The notes beneath the pieces were generated by a model that made no database searches, was not told where the DNA came from, and saw nothing but the letters and a program-made list of their open reading frames with translations. DNA of 64,000 bases, taken from Brevundimonas basaltis. Lineage in GTDB: Bacteria > Pseudomonadota > Alphaproteobacteria > Caulobacterales > Caulobacteraceae. The stretch lies in NCBI RefSeq assembly GCF_014202075.1, contig NZ_JACHFZ010000002.1, positions 124,001 through 188,000 of the forward strand, written 5' to 3'. Made by a program: the position numbers and the translations under genes. Positions within the stretch are counted from its first letter, which is position 1. Every line of letters starts with the position of its first letter. Of this stretch, positions 48,717-60,255 are shown piece after piece.

Positions 48717-49586
48717 ATGACGGCCCTCATCCTCCACGGCGGCGCGGGCGCCCGGCGCGAGCGCGACTACGACAGCGAGATCGCCCACATGCGCGCGGTG
48801 GTCGAGGCGATGAAGGCGCGGCTAGACGCCGGCGCGTCGGCGCTGGATGTCGCGGTCGAGGCCACGGTGCTGCTGGAGGATTCGGGCCTCTACGTCGCCG
48901 GACGCGGCGCCTCGCCCAATCTGGCCGGGGCCTATGAGCTGGACGCCAGCCTGATGGACGGCGCCACGCGCCGGGCCGGGGCGGTGGCCGCCCTGCAGGG
49001 ATTTCGCAATCCGGTCGCGGCCGCGCGCGCCGTCATGGACCGGACGCCCCACGTCATGCTGGCTGGCGAGGGCGCGGCGGCCTTCTGCGCCGATCAGGGG
49101 CTGGACCGCGTCGAGGATCCCGAGACCTGGTTCACCCGCGCCGGCAAGGGCGAGGACAATCATCCGCCGGGCACGTTGAGCCACGGGACGGTGGGCTGCT
49201 GCGTGTTGGACGCGCAAGGCCGGCTGGCGGCGGCGACCTCGACGGCGGGGGTGTTCGGCAAGATGCCCGGACGGGTCGGCGACACCCCGATCCCGGCCGC
49301 CGGAACGTGGGCCGATGACCGGATCGCCGCCTCTGCCACCGGACAGGGTGAATACTTCATGCGCGTGGCCGCCACGGCCCAGGTCAGCTGGCGCGTCGCC
49401 GCCGGCCAGTCTCTGGCTGAGGCGACGCAGGGCGTCATCGACGAGATCGGCGCCCTCGGCGGCGACGGCGGCCTGATCGCGCTGGACCGTCACGGCGCCA
49501 TCGCCGCCCCCTTCAATAGCCAGGGCATGAAACGGGCCTGGTTGACCTCCGACGGCGACATCGGGGTCGAGGTGTTCAAAGGCTGA
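48717..49586 (+). CDS. isoaspartyl peptidase / L-asparaginase (Ntn hydrolase)
   Basis: A 289-residue plant-type asparaginase precursor (IaaA family). The nucleophile Thr is in [20 protein letters not shown] (about residue 160), where the chain self-cleaves to alpha and beta subunits. [13 protein letters not shown] is the N-terminal signature and [16 protein letters not shown] the substrate loop. It hydrolyses isoAsp dipeptides from damaged proteins and asparagine. It has a short upstream gap and no operon partner. Confidence 0.92.
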   Translation: MTALILHGGAGARRERDYDSEIAHMRAVVEAMKARLDAGASALDVAVEATVLLEDSGLYVAGRGASPNLAGAYELDASLMDGATRRAGAVAALQGFRNPVAAARAVMDRTPHVMLAGEGAAAFCADQGLDRVEDPETWFTRAGKGEDNHPPGTLSHGTVGCCVLDAQGRLAAATSTAGVFGKMPGRVGDTPIPAAGTWADDRIAASATGQGEYFMRVAATAQVSWRVAAGQSLAEATQGVIDEIGALGGDGGLIALDRHGAIAAPFNSQGMKRAWLTSDGDIGVEVFKG

Positions 49587-49648
49587 GAACGGCCTCGGCC
49601 GCCGCCCAGGGCCCGACCTTACGGCGATTTAATCTTCGGATGAACGGC

Positions 49649-49663
49649 GTTCATCCACCGTTC
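49649..49663 (+). promoter_or_regulatory. SOS-like (LexA) box candidate before the secreted-protein trio
   Basis: GTTC-ATCCACC-GTTC matches the alphaproteobacterial LexA site GTTC-N7-GTTC exactly. It lies 46 bp before the ATG at 49709 and overlaps a near-palindrome GATGAACGGCGTTCATC (49639-49655). About two such matches are expected by chance in 64 kb, so position is the main support. Confidence 0.4.
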
Positions 49664-49708
49664 ACCGCCCGGGCGGCTTAAGCGTCACAGGAACAACTGG
49701 GGCCTTCG

Positions 49709-50239
49709 ATGAAGTCGCTATTCGCCGCCGCGGCCGCCGCCGCCATTCTCTCCACAGCCGCCTGCGCGCCGGTCATCGTCGGCGGCCCGCCGATGGATCT
49801 GCCACCCGGACTGCAGGAGACCGCCCAGGTCGGGACCATCTACATGTCCAGCAACTGGCTGAACGCCGAGAATGATTTTTCCGAAACCCTGACCGAGGAA
49901 GTTCACGAGGAGTTGCGCCTGTGCATGCACGGCACGGCGCCGATCGACGTCCGTATCCACATCGAGGACCTGGACCGCGCGGGGCGGCTCGAGACGCTGC
50001 TGAACGGCGATGGGGTGCACACGATCTCCGGCACGGTCGAGTTCGTCGATCCGTCGCGGGGCAATCTCGTCGTCGGCCGCTTTCCGGTCACCGCGGCGAC
50101 CAGCGCCCAGGGTCGGATCGGCGGCCTGTTCGGCGACCGTCAGATGATGGTGGCGGAAGAGTTCGGCCGCGCCGTCTGCGAGGAGGCCTTCGGCCGCAAT
50201 CCGCGCGAGCGTGGGCTGCGGAACGCCACGCGGGGCTGA
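49709..50239 (+). CDS. secreted putative lipoprotein, trio member 1
   Basis: 176 residues. The signal peptide is MKSLFAAAAAAAILSTAAC, with a possible lipidated Cys at residue 19. PVIVGGPPMDLPPGLQE then opens the mature part. IDVRIHIEDLDRAGRLETLL and AEEFGRAVCEEAFGRNPRER near the end recur in the two genes downstream. No known domain. The three genes are in tandem, with gaps of 1 bp and then a 4-bp overlap. All three have a conserved central Cys and a VxVxIHxxDLDR-type strand, so they look like diverged duplicates. Confidence 0.75.
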   Translation: MKSLFAAAAAAAILSTAACAPVIVGGPPMDLPPGLQETAQVGTIYMSSNWLNAENDFSETLTEEVHEELRLCMHGTAPIDVRIHIEDLDRAGRLETLLNGDGVHTISGTVEFVDPSRGNLVVGRFPVTAATSAQGRIGGLFGDRQMMVAEEFGRAVCEEAFGRNPRERGLRNATRG

Positions 50240-50240
50240 A

Positions 50241-50723
50241 ATGAGGACGGTGCGCATCATCGCAGCGTCGGTCCTGGCGAGCGTCGGCCTCTCCGCCTGC
50301 GTCAGCGATTTCTGGGACATGGACCCGCCGGCGCAGATCGCCCTCGATCCCGCCCTCGTCGGCGCCCTGTTCATCGACGGGGTCGAGGTTCGAAGCGCCT
50401 TCTACAATCCGCCCGACGCCTTTTCCGACATCTTCGTTCCGGCTTTCCGCAACGGCGCGACGGCCTGTTTCGATGGGCGGCGGCCGGTGCGGGCGATCGT
50501 CTTCATCCACGCCCTCGACCGAAGCGGCGACCTGATCGCCGGCGACGGGCGGGTGCGCCTGCCCGGGTCTGTCGATCTGCACGACGCCAAGGGCCGCGTC
50601 ATCGTCCGCTACCCGATCCGCGCCGACCTGCCGGCGACCGGCGGCGACCTGACCGCGCGGCGCACCGCGGCGGCGGAGACCTTCGGAGAACAGCTATGCG
50701 AACAGATCACGGTGACCCGATGA
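50241..50723 (+). CDS. secreted lipoprotein, trio member 2
   Basis: 160 residues from the ATG at 50241, one base after the previous stop. The lipobox is clear: SVGLSAC (Cys about residue 20). VRAIVFIHALDRSGDLIAGD and GSVDLHDAKGRVIVRYPI match the layout of trio member 1. The C-terminal AAETFGEQLCEQI is a shortened form of the AEEFGRAVCEEAFGR motif, and the GRNPR tail is missing. The stop overlaps the next start (ATGA). Function unknown. Confidence 0.75.
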   Translation: MRTVRIIAASVLASVGLSACVSDFWDMDPPAQIALDPALVGALFIDGVEVRSAFYNPPDAFSDIFVPAFRNGATACFDGRRPVRAIVFIHALDRSGDLIAGDGRVRLPGSVDLHDAKGRVIVRYPIRADLPATGGDLTARRTAAAETFGEQLCEQITVTR

Positions 50724-51352
50724 GCCGGCGAGGAATGCGAAGCGTCAGGAGCCTCCCGGTCGCGGCAGCCCTGGCGCTGTTCAGCTCAGCCTGTGTGACG
50801 GTGCCCGAGGTCGTCGGCGGGGCGCCCTTCGACCTGCCGCCGGACGTGGCCGATCAGACCGGCATCCGCTACGTCAGGGTCCTGACCGCGCCGGGCGTCT
50901 TTCTCCGCTATGCCGAGAGGACAGATGCGGATCATCGCGTCGGGGTGGTCGACGACGCGCGGAAAACGTCTCTCGAAAGCGACATCGAGAGCGAGATCCG
51001 GAACGAACTCAGATATTGCGCCACCGGCGAGCAGTTGCTGGACGCCACGATCTACGTCGATCAGTTGAGCTACGACAATCGGGCCGGGTCGCTGGCGGAT
51101 GGAAGCGGGGTCGATGAGATGTCGGCCGTCGTTGAGTTCGTCGAACTGGTCGAACCTGATGGCGCCGGGCGGTCCGTTCCGCCGGTCGTCGGTCGCTATC
51201 GGATCAGCGTCGGGGCGCGCACGGGAAACCTTGTCGAGCGTCTACTCGGCGATTCCATTTCCCATGCGGCGGAAGAGCTGGGTCGCGCCCTCTGCATGGA
51301 GGCGTTCGGGCGCAATCCACGCCCGCCCGGGCTTCAGAATTCCACCCGATGA
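50720..51352 (+). CDS. secreted putative lipoprotein, trio member 3
   Basis: 210 residues from the ATG at 50720, which overlaps the preceding stop. A basic start (MSRRGMRSVR) and hydrophobic stretch lead to SSACVTVPEVVGGAPFDLPP, closely like GGPPMDLPP in member 1. AEELGRALCMEAFGRNPRPP also matches member 1. It has about 30 extra residues in the middle. Members 1 and 3 are more similar to each other than to 2. A terminator lies 110 bp downstream. Confidence 0.75.
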   Translation: MSRRGMRSVRSLPVAAALALFSSACVTVPEVVGGAPFDLPPDVADQTGIRYVRVLTAPGVFLRYAERTDADHRVGVVDDARKTSLESDIESEIRNELRYCATGEQLLDATIYVDQLSYDNRAGSLADGSGVDEMSAVVEFVELVEPDGAGRSVPPVVGRYRISVGARTGNLVERLLGDSISHAAEELGRALCMEAFGRNPRPPGLQNSTR

Positions 51353-51461
51353 GATGTGATTGAAGCTCTCGCCGTCGAAGGGGCGCGCCCCTGGTCCATG
51401 CCCCCGCCGGCATGGACGGCCGACAGGTCCGACGAGAGACCGGCGGGCAAGAGCAAGAAGA

Positions 51462-51489
51462 AGGCCCGGCGGAGCGATCCGCCGGGCCT
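51462..51489. terminator. terminator between the secreted trio and acnA
   Basis: AGGCCCGGCGGA-GCGA-TCCGCCGGGCCT: a perfect 12-bp stem with a 4-nt loop. The flanks are CGTTTCG on plus and TTCTTCTTGC on minus, so it best fits the minus-strand acnA transcript but may serve both. Confidence 0.75.
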
Positions 51490-51513
51490 CGTTTCGTGTC
51501 GGTGGTCGGCGGC

Positions 51514-54231
<2,718 letters not shown>

Positions 54232-54435
54232 GGGAGAGGTTCCTCTGGTCAACGCCGCCCGGACATCCGGTTGCGCGGTCGCGCGACAGACGGCGGGGCG
54301 CACAGGTCCCCGCCGCGCGCGGCGAACGCCTGCTGCAGCGAGGCTGGATATAGCGATGCGCGGGGGCTCCGTCCATGTATCCACGTCGCCGGCATGGGTA
54401 TTGAGAGAGGTTCGCAACTGCGAACCGGCTCGCCG

Positions 54436-55035
54436 ATGCTGACCGTCTCCGGTCTGACTCTGTCGCGCGGCGAGCGGGTGCTGTTCCGTGACCTGTCCCT
54501 GACGCTGGCCGCCGGCGAGGCCGTGGCCCTGACCGGGGCCAACGGAGCTGGCAAGACCAGCCTGCTGCGGGCCGTCGCCGGCTTCCTCCGGCCGGACGCC
54601 GGGACCATCGCCTTCGGCGACCTCGAACCGGCCGAGGCGCGGCGCCGGCATCTGCACTGGTTGGGTCATCTGGACGGGCTCAAGAGCGCTCGGCGGGCGC
54701 GCGAGGAGCTGGCCTTTCAGGCCGCCTGGCTGGGCGCAGACGCGGCCGGCATCGACGCCGCCGTCGACCTGCTGGCGCTGAATTCCCTGCTTGATCTCGA
54801 GGTGCGCCAGCTGTCGGCCGGTCAGCGCCGCCGCCTCGCCTTCGCCCGGTTGATCGCCACGCCGCGGCCGATCTGGCTGCTCGACGAGCCGTTCGCTCCG
54901 CTCGATGCGCGCTGGCGCGAGGCGCTGGGGCTGCTGATGCAGGCCCATGTCGACAAGGGCGGCGCCATCCTCGCGGCCGTGCATGATCCACTGCCGGTGA
55001 CGGCGCGGGCCTTCGACATCGGAGTCGGGCGATGA
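54436..55035 (+). CDS. ccmA: heme exporter ATP-binding protein CcmA
   Basis: A 199-residue ABC ATPase for cytochrome c maturation. It has Walker [21 protein letters not shown] signature [14 protein letters not shown] and Walker [12 protein letters not shown]. CcmA with CcmB and CcmC drives release of heme-loaded CcmE in the periplasm. Its stop overlaps the ccmB start (ATGA). Confidence 0.93.
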   Translation: MLTVSGLTLSRGERVLFRDLSLTLAAGEAVALTGANGAGKTSLLRAVAGFLRPDAGTIAFGDLEPAEARRRHLHWLGHLDGLKSARRAREELAFQAAWLGADAAGIDAAVDLLALNSLLDLEVRQLSAGQRRRLAFARLIATPRPIWLLDEPFAPLDARWREALGLLMQAHVDKGGAILAAVHDPLPVTARAFDIGVGR

Positions 55036-55697
55036 GCGCCCTGTCCATCCTGTTCCGGCGCGAACTGGCCCTCGCCTGGGCCGGCGGCGGCGGGCCGCTG
55101 CTGGCCTGCGGCTTCTTCCTGTGCCTCACCGTGCTGGTGCCGTTGGCGGCGGGCGGGGATCCGGCAGGGCTCAGACCCGTCGCGGGCGGAGTCGCCTGGC
55201 TGGCTCTGGCCCTGTCCTCGATCCTGTCGCTGGAACGGCTGTTCGAGCGCGACCACGAGGACGGCGCCCTGGACCTGATCGCCCTCGGCCCCGCCCCGCT
55301 CGAACTGGTCGTCCTCGCCAAGGCCGCGGCCCAGTGGCTGGCCGTCGGCGTCCCGCTCGCCGTCACCGCACCGGTCGCCGCCATCACCCTCGGCCTGACC
55401 CCGGACCAGGCCCCGCTGGTCGCCCTGTCGGCCCTGATCGGCGCGCTCGGCTTCGCCCTGACCGGGGCGCTCGGCGCGGCGCTGGCGCTGGGCTCGAAGC
55501 GCGGCGGCCTGCTGATCGCCGTCGTCGTCCTGCCGCTGTTCATCCCGCCGGTGGTGTTCGGCGCCGGGGCGCTGGAGCGGGGGGTGAACGGCCTCTCGCC
55601 GGGTCCGGCCCTCGCCTTGCTGACGGCGTATGTGCTGTTCGCGGCGGTGGTCACGCCCTTCGCGGGGGCGGCGGCCATCCGAAACGCGCAGGGTTGA
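55032..55697 (+). CDS. ccmB: heme exporter membrane protein CcmB
   Basis: A 221-residue permease with six TM helices, the partner of CcmA. The N-terminal [20 protein letters not shown] and [20 protein letters not shown] are typical CcmB features. ccmC, usually next, is here displaced by about 1.9 kb: two minus-strand genes lie between. Confidence 0.93.
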   Translation: MSALSILFRRELALAWAGGGGPLLACGFFLCLTVLVPLAAGGDPAGLRPVAGGVAWLALALSSILSLERLFERDHEDGALDLIALGPAPLELVVLAKAAAQWLAVGVPLAVTAPVAAITLGLTPDQAPLVALSALIGALGFALTGALGAALALGSKRGGLLIAVVVLPLFIPPVVFGAGALERGVNGLSPGPALALLTAYVLFAAVVTPFAGAAAIRNAQG

Positions 55698-55704
55698 TCC
55701 GGCC

Positions 55705-57195
55705 TCAGGTCAGCGATCGTATCCAGACCCTGAGCGCGGCGCTGTCGCTCATATCGCCGTCGAAGACATGGGCGGGCCGTTGGGGTTCGTTGTTGCCGCG
55801 CTGGCGCCCGCGCCACACCTTCATGGGCAGGGTGAGGTTCGCAAGGCCGCTGGGAAGAGGCTCGGTGCGCGTATCCATATAGACCGTGTCGGCCGAGGTC
55901 TCGCGACCGATCTGGACGGCTCCGGCGGCCTTCCAGATGTCGACCGCGTCGAGGCAGGCCGAGGCGCAGGCGGGGTCGGTCAGGACATAGACACGGCCGC
56001 CCACCAGCAGCGGAGAGTTCAACTCCGACGTCACTTCTGGGCCGGTGGTCGCGACCGAGCGCCAATAAGGTCTTCCGGCGGCCCGCGCCTCGGTCATTCC
56101 GTCGACTATGCGCCGGGCCCAGGCGATGCGCTCCGCGTCTTCGCCGGCGGCGGTCCATTCATCCAGATAGCCCTGTATCGTCGCGAGATTAGGCTCGGAC
56201 GCGCGCCACTCGATCGCTTCGATGGGCGGCAAGGTATGGCCACGTAGCCAGTCTTCGCCCCACAGAATGGTGGCCAGCGCCGCGCTCCAGTGTGATGAAC
56301 CACCCCCATTGCCGCGAAGGTCGAGGACCACATACGGCGCGGCGCGCAGTTCCCCCTGCTTCCGACCCATCTCATCCAGCATGGCGGTCAGGGCGGTATG
56401 CGCCTCGCTGCCGGGCGTGCCGTTGAAGGAGGGCATCGATACCCAGACGCCGCCGTCATCGAGCGCCTCGACACCGAACACCGCCGCAGGGCGCTGAAGC
56501 AGTTCGCGGCGTCGCGTGGACAGGTCGGAGGCTTCGATCGGTCGCCAGTTCAGCGACCAGGCGCGGACGCCCCCCTCGATCTCGAACCGGCAGGTCTGCA
56601 TCTCGGGAACCCACGGGTTGGAGGCGCTCATGAACAGCCAGCTGCCGAAGGTGGTGCGCTGGGACTCGAGAAACCACCGCCCCCGGAATTCGCCGATCCG
56701 GTCCTCGGCCAGCTGGTCGGCGGAGACGCCGTCGCATTCCACCAGCCGGGCGCCGATCGGGGGGGTGTTTCCGTCGGTATCGTCCCGGCTGGCGACAATC
56801 GCGTCGCCGCCCCGATAGGTGGTCAGAAATCCCGGCCACCGGGTCGGAAATGAGAATGACTGGTCCGTCAGGCCAAGCTGGACGTGTCCGTCGTCAAACC
56901 CGGCCACGAATGAGCGCATAGCCCACCACCAGCCGCCGGCGTCAGTGGTCGTTCCGGCGCGGCCCAGAGCCTGCGACAGGCTGGCGTCCACCTTGTCCCG
57001 AAACATCGGATTCAAGGTGTCGTGCACGCCCGGATGACTGCCGATGATGGCGGCGTGCAGCGCCGTGGCGTCTTCTCGCAAGGCGGCGGACCAGTCGCGG
57101 GACTGGTGCATCGCGGATGGGGCGTTCTGCGCGGCTGCCGCGCCGGCGCACAAGATCACGGACAGTCCGGCCAAAACGGCGGGGGGCGTCTTCAT
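55705..57195 (-). CDS. secreted S41-family peptidase-like protein
   Basis: 496 residues from ATG 57195, with a signal peptide ending in GAAAAQ. It resembles C-terminal processing (tail-specific) proteases without a clear PDZ domain: APYVVLDLRGNGGGSSHWSA is the S41 strand, and PACASACLDAVDIWK holds the likely catalytic Ser. An obvious Lys motif as in CtpA is not seen, so the mechanism may resemble tricorn-type S41 members. It interrupts the ccm locus on the opposite strand. Confidence 0.78.
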   Translation of the reverse strand: MKTPPAVLAGLSVILCAGAAAAQNAPSAMHQSRDWSAALREDATALHAAIIGSHPGVHDTLNPMFRDKVDASLSQALGRAGTTTDAGGWWWAMRSFVAGFDDGHVQLGLTDQSFSFPTRWPGFLTTYRGGDAIVASRDDTDGNTPPIGARLVECDGVSADQLAEDRIGEFRGRWFLESQRTTFGSWLFMSASNPWVPEMQTCRFEIEGGVRAWSLNWRPIEASDLSTRRRELLQRPAAVFGVEALDDGGVWVSMPSFNGTPGSEAHTALTAMLDEMGRKQGELRAAPYVVLDLRGNGGGSSHWSAALATILWGEDWLRGHTLPPIEAIEWRASEPNLATIQGYLDEWTAAGEDAERIAWARRIVDGMTEARAAGRPYWRSVATTGPEVTSELNSPLLVGGRVYVLTDPACASACLDAVDIWKAAGAVQIGRETSADTVYMDTRTEPLPSGLANLTLPMKVWRGRQRGNNEPQRPAHVFDGDMSDSAALRVWIRSLT

Positions 57196-57271
57196 CGGCG
57201 GTTCTCCATTCCGCCCGCCCGCTAACGCAGCGACACCCCGGACGCTACTTAAGCCTTCGTAATGCTGAAGC

Positions 57272-57496
57272 TCAGGCCTTCTTGACGAACTCGACCCGCA
57301 GCACGAGGCCGCGGACCCTCTCGACATTGGCCTCGATCTCCTCGGAGTCCCCGGTCAGGCGGATGTTCTTGACCAGGGTCCCGCGCTTCAGGGTCACCCC
57401 GCCCGAGCCCTTGACCTTGAGATCCTTGATCAGGGTTACGCTGTCGCCGTCGGCGAGCGGATTGCCGTTGGCGTCGCGGACGATATCTTCGCTCAT
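57272..57496 (-). CDS. PhnA/YjdM-type alkylphosphonate utilisation domain protein
   Basis: 74 residues: the PhnA C-terminal domain alone. [20 protein letters not shown], then [20 protein letters not shown] and [20 protein letters not shown] are the family signature (an SH3-like barrel). The N-terminal zinc ribbon of full-length PhnA/YjdM is missing, which is common in alphaproteobacterial versions. Despite the name, a phosphonate role is not established. Confidence 0.88.
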   Translation of the reverse strand: MSEDIVRDANGNPLADGDSVTLIKDLKVKGSGGVTLKRGTLVKNIRLTGDSEEIEANVERVRGLVLRVEFVKKA

Positions 57497-57585
57497 GGAA
57501 ATCCCTCCCGGTCCACGCGACGCTCTGGCACAGCCCCTCGCCAGCGTATAGCGCGACGGGCGTTCCCCCTCTAAAGAGCGCCTCG

Positions 57586-58308
57586 ATGTTCGGCCTCGCC
57601 AATCCCGACCGCTTCCTCCGCTTCACCCACCCGCTCATGCCGGTGGTGTGGACGCTGGCCGTCGTCCTGCTCGCCGCCGGAACCTGGCTCGCCTTCACCG
57701 CGCCCGAGGACTTCCGCCAGGGCGACACGGTGCGGATCATGTTCGTGCACGTACCCGCCGCCTCGGTCGGCCTGGGCATCTATCTGGCGCTGGGCGTGTC
57801 CAGCTTCTTCGCCCTGGTGTTCCGCCATCCGCTGGCTGACGCCGCCGCCCGCGCCGCCGCCCTGCCCGGCGCAGCCTTCACCGCCCTGGCCCTGGTCACC
57901 GGCAGTCTGTGGGGCAAGCCGATGTGGGGCGCCTGGTGGGTCTGGGGCGACGCGCGGCTGATGTCCGAACTGGTCCTGCTGCTCTTCTATATCGGTTACA
58001 TGGCACTGCGCGCCTCGATCGACGATGAGACCAGGGCCGCCCGCGCCGCCGCCGTGCTCGGCCTCGTCGGCCTGGTCAATCTGCCGATCATCAAATTCTC
58101 GGTCGACTGGTGGAACACCCTCCACCAGCCTGCCTCGCTGCTCCGGGCCGACGGACCGTCGGTGACGGCCGACATCCTGGCGCCGCTGCTGACCAGCATG
58201 GCCGCCTGGGCGGTGTTCTTTCTCGCCGTCTGGCTGACCGCCATCCGCACCGAGATCATCCGCCGCCGGGTCCTCTCGATCCGCGCCCGCCGCGCCCAGG
58301 AAGCATAG
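57586..58308 (+). CDS. ccmC: heme transport protein CcmC
   Basis: 240 residues, six TM helices. The tryptophan-rich heme-handling motif is [20 protein letters not shown] (about residues 113-132), with periplasmic His residues in MFVHVPAAS and [11 protein letters not shown]. It attaches heme to CcmE. The DARL motif carries one extra Gly compared with the common WWxWDxRLT form. ccmD and ccmG follow closely. Confidence 0.93.
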   Translation: MFGLANPDRFLRFTHPLMPVVWTLAVVLLAAGTWLAFTAPEDFRQGDTVRIMFVHVPAASVGLGIYLALGVSSFFALVFRHPLADAAARAAALPGAAFTALALVTGSLWGKPMWGAWWVWGDARLMSELVLLLFYIGYMALRASIDDETRAARAAAVLGLVGLVNLPIIKFSVDWWNTLHQPASLLRADGPSVTADILAPLLTSMAAWAVFFLAVWLTAIRTEIIRRRVLSIRARRAQEA

Positions 58309-58321
58309 GGAAGGCCTGAGC

Positions 58322-58480
58322 ATGCTCGATCTGGACATGAGCCCCTACGGCGCCTTCGTCTGGCCCGCCTGGACGATCAGCGCCGCGGTGCTGGCCGCCC
58401 TCGCCGCCCGCGTCCTGCTGGCTGCACGGCGCTGGTCGGCGGACCTGAAACGGCTTGAAGCCGACCGCACGGAGGCCTGA
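58322..58480 (+). CDS. ccmD: heme exporter protein CcmD
   Basis: 52 residues: MSPYGAFVWPAWTISAAVLA carries the usual CcmD N-terminal YGxFVWPAW and single TM helix, followed by a basic, charged cytoplasmic tail (RRWSADLKRLEADR). CcmD helps release holo-CcmE from CcmABC. It sits 13 bp after ccmC and 4 bp before ccmG. Confidence 0.9.
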   Translation: MLDLDMSPYGAFVWPAWTISAAVLAALAARVLLAARRWSADLKRLEADRTEA

Positions 58481-58484
58481 GTCC

Positions 58485-59078
58485 ATGAACCGTTGGTTCG
58501 CCATCATCCCGCTCGTGGCGCTGGTCGGTCTGGTGGCCTTCGCGGCCGTTCGGCTGGGCGATTTCACCGGCCGCTCGCTGGCCGAGGGCCCCAGCAGCGA
58601 GTACCGCCCCGCCGCCCTTGTCGGCCAGCCGGTGCCGGAGACGGTGCTGCCCATGCTGACGGGCGCCGAGGCGGGACCCGGCGTGCTGGACCTCAAGACC
58701 GCCGGCGTCGGCAAGCCGATGCTGATCAACGTCTTCGCCAGCTGGTGCGCCCCCTGCAAGATCGAACACCCCAATCTGATGGCGCTGAAGGACCGCGGCG
58801 TCGCGGTCGTCGGCGTGGCGTGGAAGGACGATCCGGCCGACACCCGCGTCTTCCTCGACGAACTCGGCGATCCCTATTCGATGGTTCTGGTCGACCGCGA
58901 CGGCCGCGCCGGCCTCGACCTCGGCATTACCGGCGCCCCCGAGACCTACGCCGTCGACGCCATGGGCAAGGTCGTGGCCAAGGCCTCCGGACCGCTGGTC
59001 GACCAGGCCGAGATCGATCGCCTCGTCGCCGCCATCCAGACCCCGGCGCGCCCGCTGCCGACCGCCGACGAGCGCTGA
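58485..59078 (+). CDS. ccmG: thiol:disulfide interchange protein CcmG/DsbE
   Basis: A 197-residue membrane-anchored thioredoxin-fold protein. TM anchor residues are about 4-24. The active site is FASWCAPCKIEHPNL (CxxC), and GAPETYAVDAMGKV has the cis-Pro region. It reduces apocytochrome c thiols before heme attachment. I used the ATG at 58485, 4 bp after ccmD, not the upstream in-frame ATG inside ccmD. Confidence 0.93.
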   Translation: MNRWFAIIPLVALVGLVAFAAVRLGDFTGRSLAEGPSSEYRPAALVGQPVPETVLPMLTGAEAGPGVLDLKTAGVGKPMLINVFASWCAPCKIEHPNLMALKDRGVAVVGVAWKDDPADTRVFLDELGDPYSMVLVDRDGRAGLDLGITGAPETYAVDAMGKVVAKASGPLVDQAEIDRLVAAIQTPARPLPTADER

Positions 59079-59128
59079 GCCCAGGCTGCGTTAACCCATT
59101 TCCGACGGATTTCATTAACCCTGTCGGC

Positions 59129-59350
59129 ATGAGCGCGATTCGTCCTCCTGTCCCCTCGCCGCTGTTCCCGGCGCAGAACCCGCCGTCGCCCGTTCGCGCC
59201 TCGCGCTCGGACTTCTTCCGCGCCGCCCTCGACGCCGTCGGCGCGCCCGCCGGGACCCCGCCCGCCGCGCCGTCCGCGGCGACCCAGGCGACCCGCGCCG
59301 CGGAAGACCGCCCGCAACGTCCCGGCGCCCTGCTCGACATCCGCGTCTGA
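59129..59350 (+). CDS. possible small proline-rich protein
   Basis: A 73-residue open frame from ATG 59129: RPPVPSPLFPAQNPPSPVRA, then SRSDFFRAALDAVGAPAG and an Ala/Pro/Arg-rich end. No domain, no signal peptide, no good ribosome site. Codon usage is GC-rich like its neighbours. It is preceded by an AT-rich stretch with GTTAACCC and ATTAACCC, possibly a promoter region. It may be real but could equally be chance. Confidence 0.4.
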   Translation: MSAIRPPVPSPLFPAQNPPSPVRASRSDFFRAALDAVGAPAGTPPAAPSAATQATRAAEDRPQRPGALLDIRV

Positions 59351-59406
59351 CGCCTCACGCGAAAATGAGCGGCGCGTGCTCCGCGACCGTGGTTAAGGTG
59401 CGCGCC

Positions 59407-60159
59407 ATGCGCACGAGGGGCTGGATCATCCCTGCGGCGGTCCTCGTGATCGCCTCCATCGCGGCCGGGTCCAGCGCCCAGCCTGCGAGCCCTGTCGCGC
59501 CCCGCGGCGAACCCCCCGCCGAGCCTGTGGTGGTCGAGCTGTTCACGGCCCAGGGCTGCGCCGGATGCCCCGAGGCCAACACCCGGGTCGAGGCCCTCGC
59601 CGACACGCCCGGCGTCATCGCCCTGACCTACGCCGTCGACTACTGGGACTATCTGGGCTGGCCCGACACCTTCGCCCGGCCGGAGTTCGCCCAGCGCCAG
59701 CGCGCCTATCGCCGCCCGCTCAAGCTGCGCGCCATCGGCACGCCGCAGGTGGTCATCGACGGCCGCCGTCAGGTGCCGGGCGCCGGCGAAGAGGCGCTCA
59801 AGGCCGCCGTCGAGGAAGAGGCGGCCCGCCGGGTCTTCCCGCCCGAGATTGAATTCCGCGAGGCCGGCGACCGGGTCGGCGTCGGATCGGGCCGCGTCCC
59901 CGCCGGCGGCGCCGAGGTCGTGGCCGTGGTCTATCGGCCCGGGCCGCAGACGGTCCAGATCGAGCGCGGCGACAACCGCGGCCAGACGGTCCGCCACGTC
60001 AATGTCGTCCGCTCGGTGCGCAGCCTCGGCGACTGGACCGGACGGCCCGCCCTCTACGACCTGCCGGACGGGCTGGCGGCGGACGAGGCCGTCGCCGTCC
60101 TGGTGCAGGCCCGGGCCGACCGCCGCATCCTCAACGGCGCCGTGCTGCCGCCGCGCTGA
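59407..60159 (+). CDS. DUF1223 secreted thioredoxin-like protein
   Basis: 250 residues from ATG 59407. A signal peptide (about residues 1-25) is followed by the DUF1223 domain: VVELFTAQGCAGCPEANTRV with a CxxC like that of thioredoxins, ALTYAVDYWDYLGWPDTFAR, and IGTPQVVIDGRRQVPG. Periplasmic; the reaction is unknown. It lies near the ccm genes, so a thiol-redox role is conceivable, but nothing proves it. An ATG at 59365 is less likely, since it lacks a signal peptide at its own N terminus. Confidence 0.85.
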   Translation: MRTRGWIIPAAVLVIASIAAGSSAQPASPVAPRGEPPAEPVVVELFTAQGCAGCPEANTRVEALADTPGVIALTYAVDYWDYLGWPDTFARPEFAQRQRAYRRPLKLRAIGTPQVVIDGRRQVPGAGEEALKAAVEEEAARRVFPPEIEFREAGDRVGVGSGRVPAGGAEVVAVVYRPGPQTVQIERGDNRGQTVRHVNVVRSVRSLGDWTGRPALYDLPDGLAADEAVAVLVQARADRRILNGAVLPPR

Positions 60160-60255
60160 CCCGGTCAGCTTTCGTCACTGGCGTCGCTTGAACCCCCGCC
60201 CCCACAGTGCAAGCTTGGCCGCCCGCATCCCCGGGCGTTAGTCACAGGCGCGCGC

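Noticed and set aside
59090..59118. CtrA binding site before the small proline-rich frame
   Set aside because: Two TTAA motifs are present but about 20 bp apart, not the 7-bp spacing of a full CtrA box.
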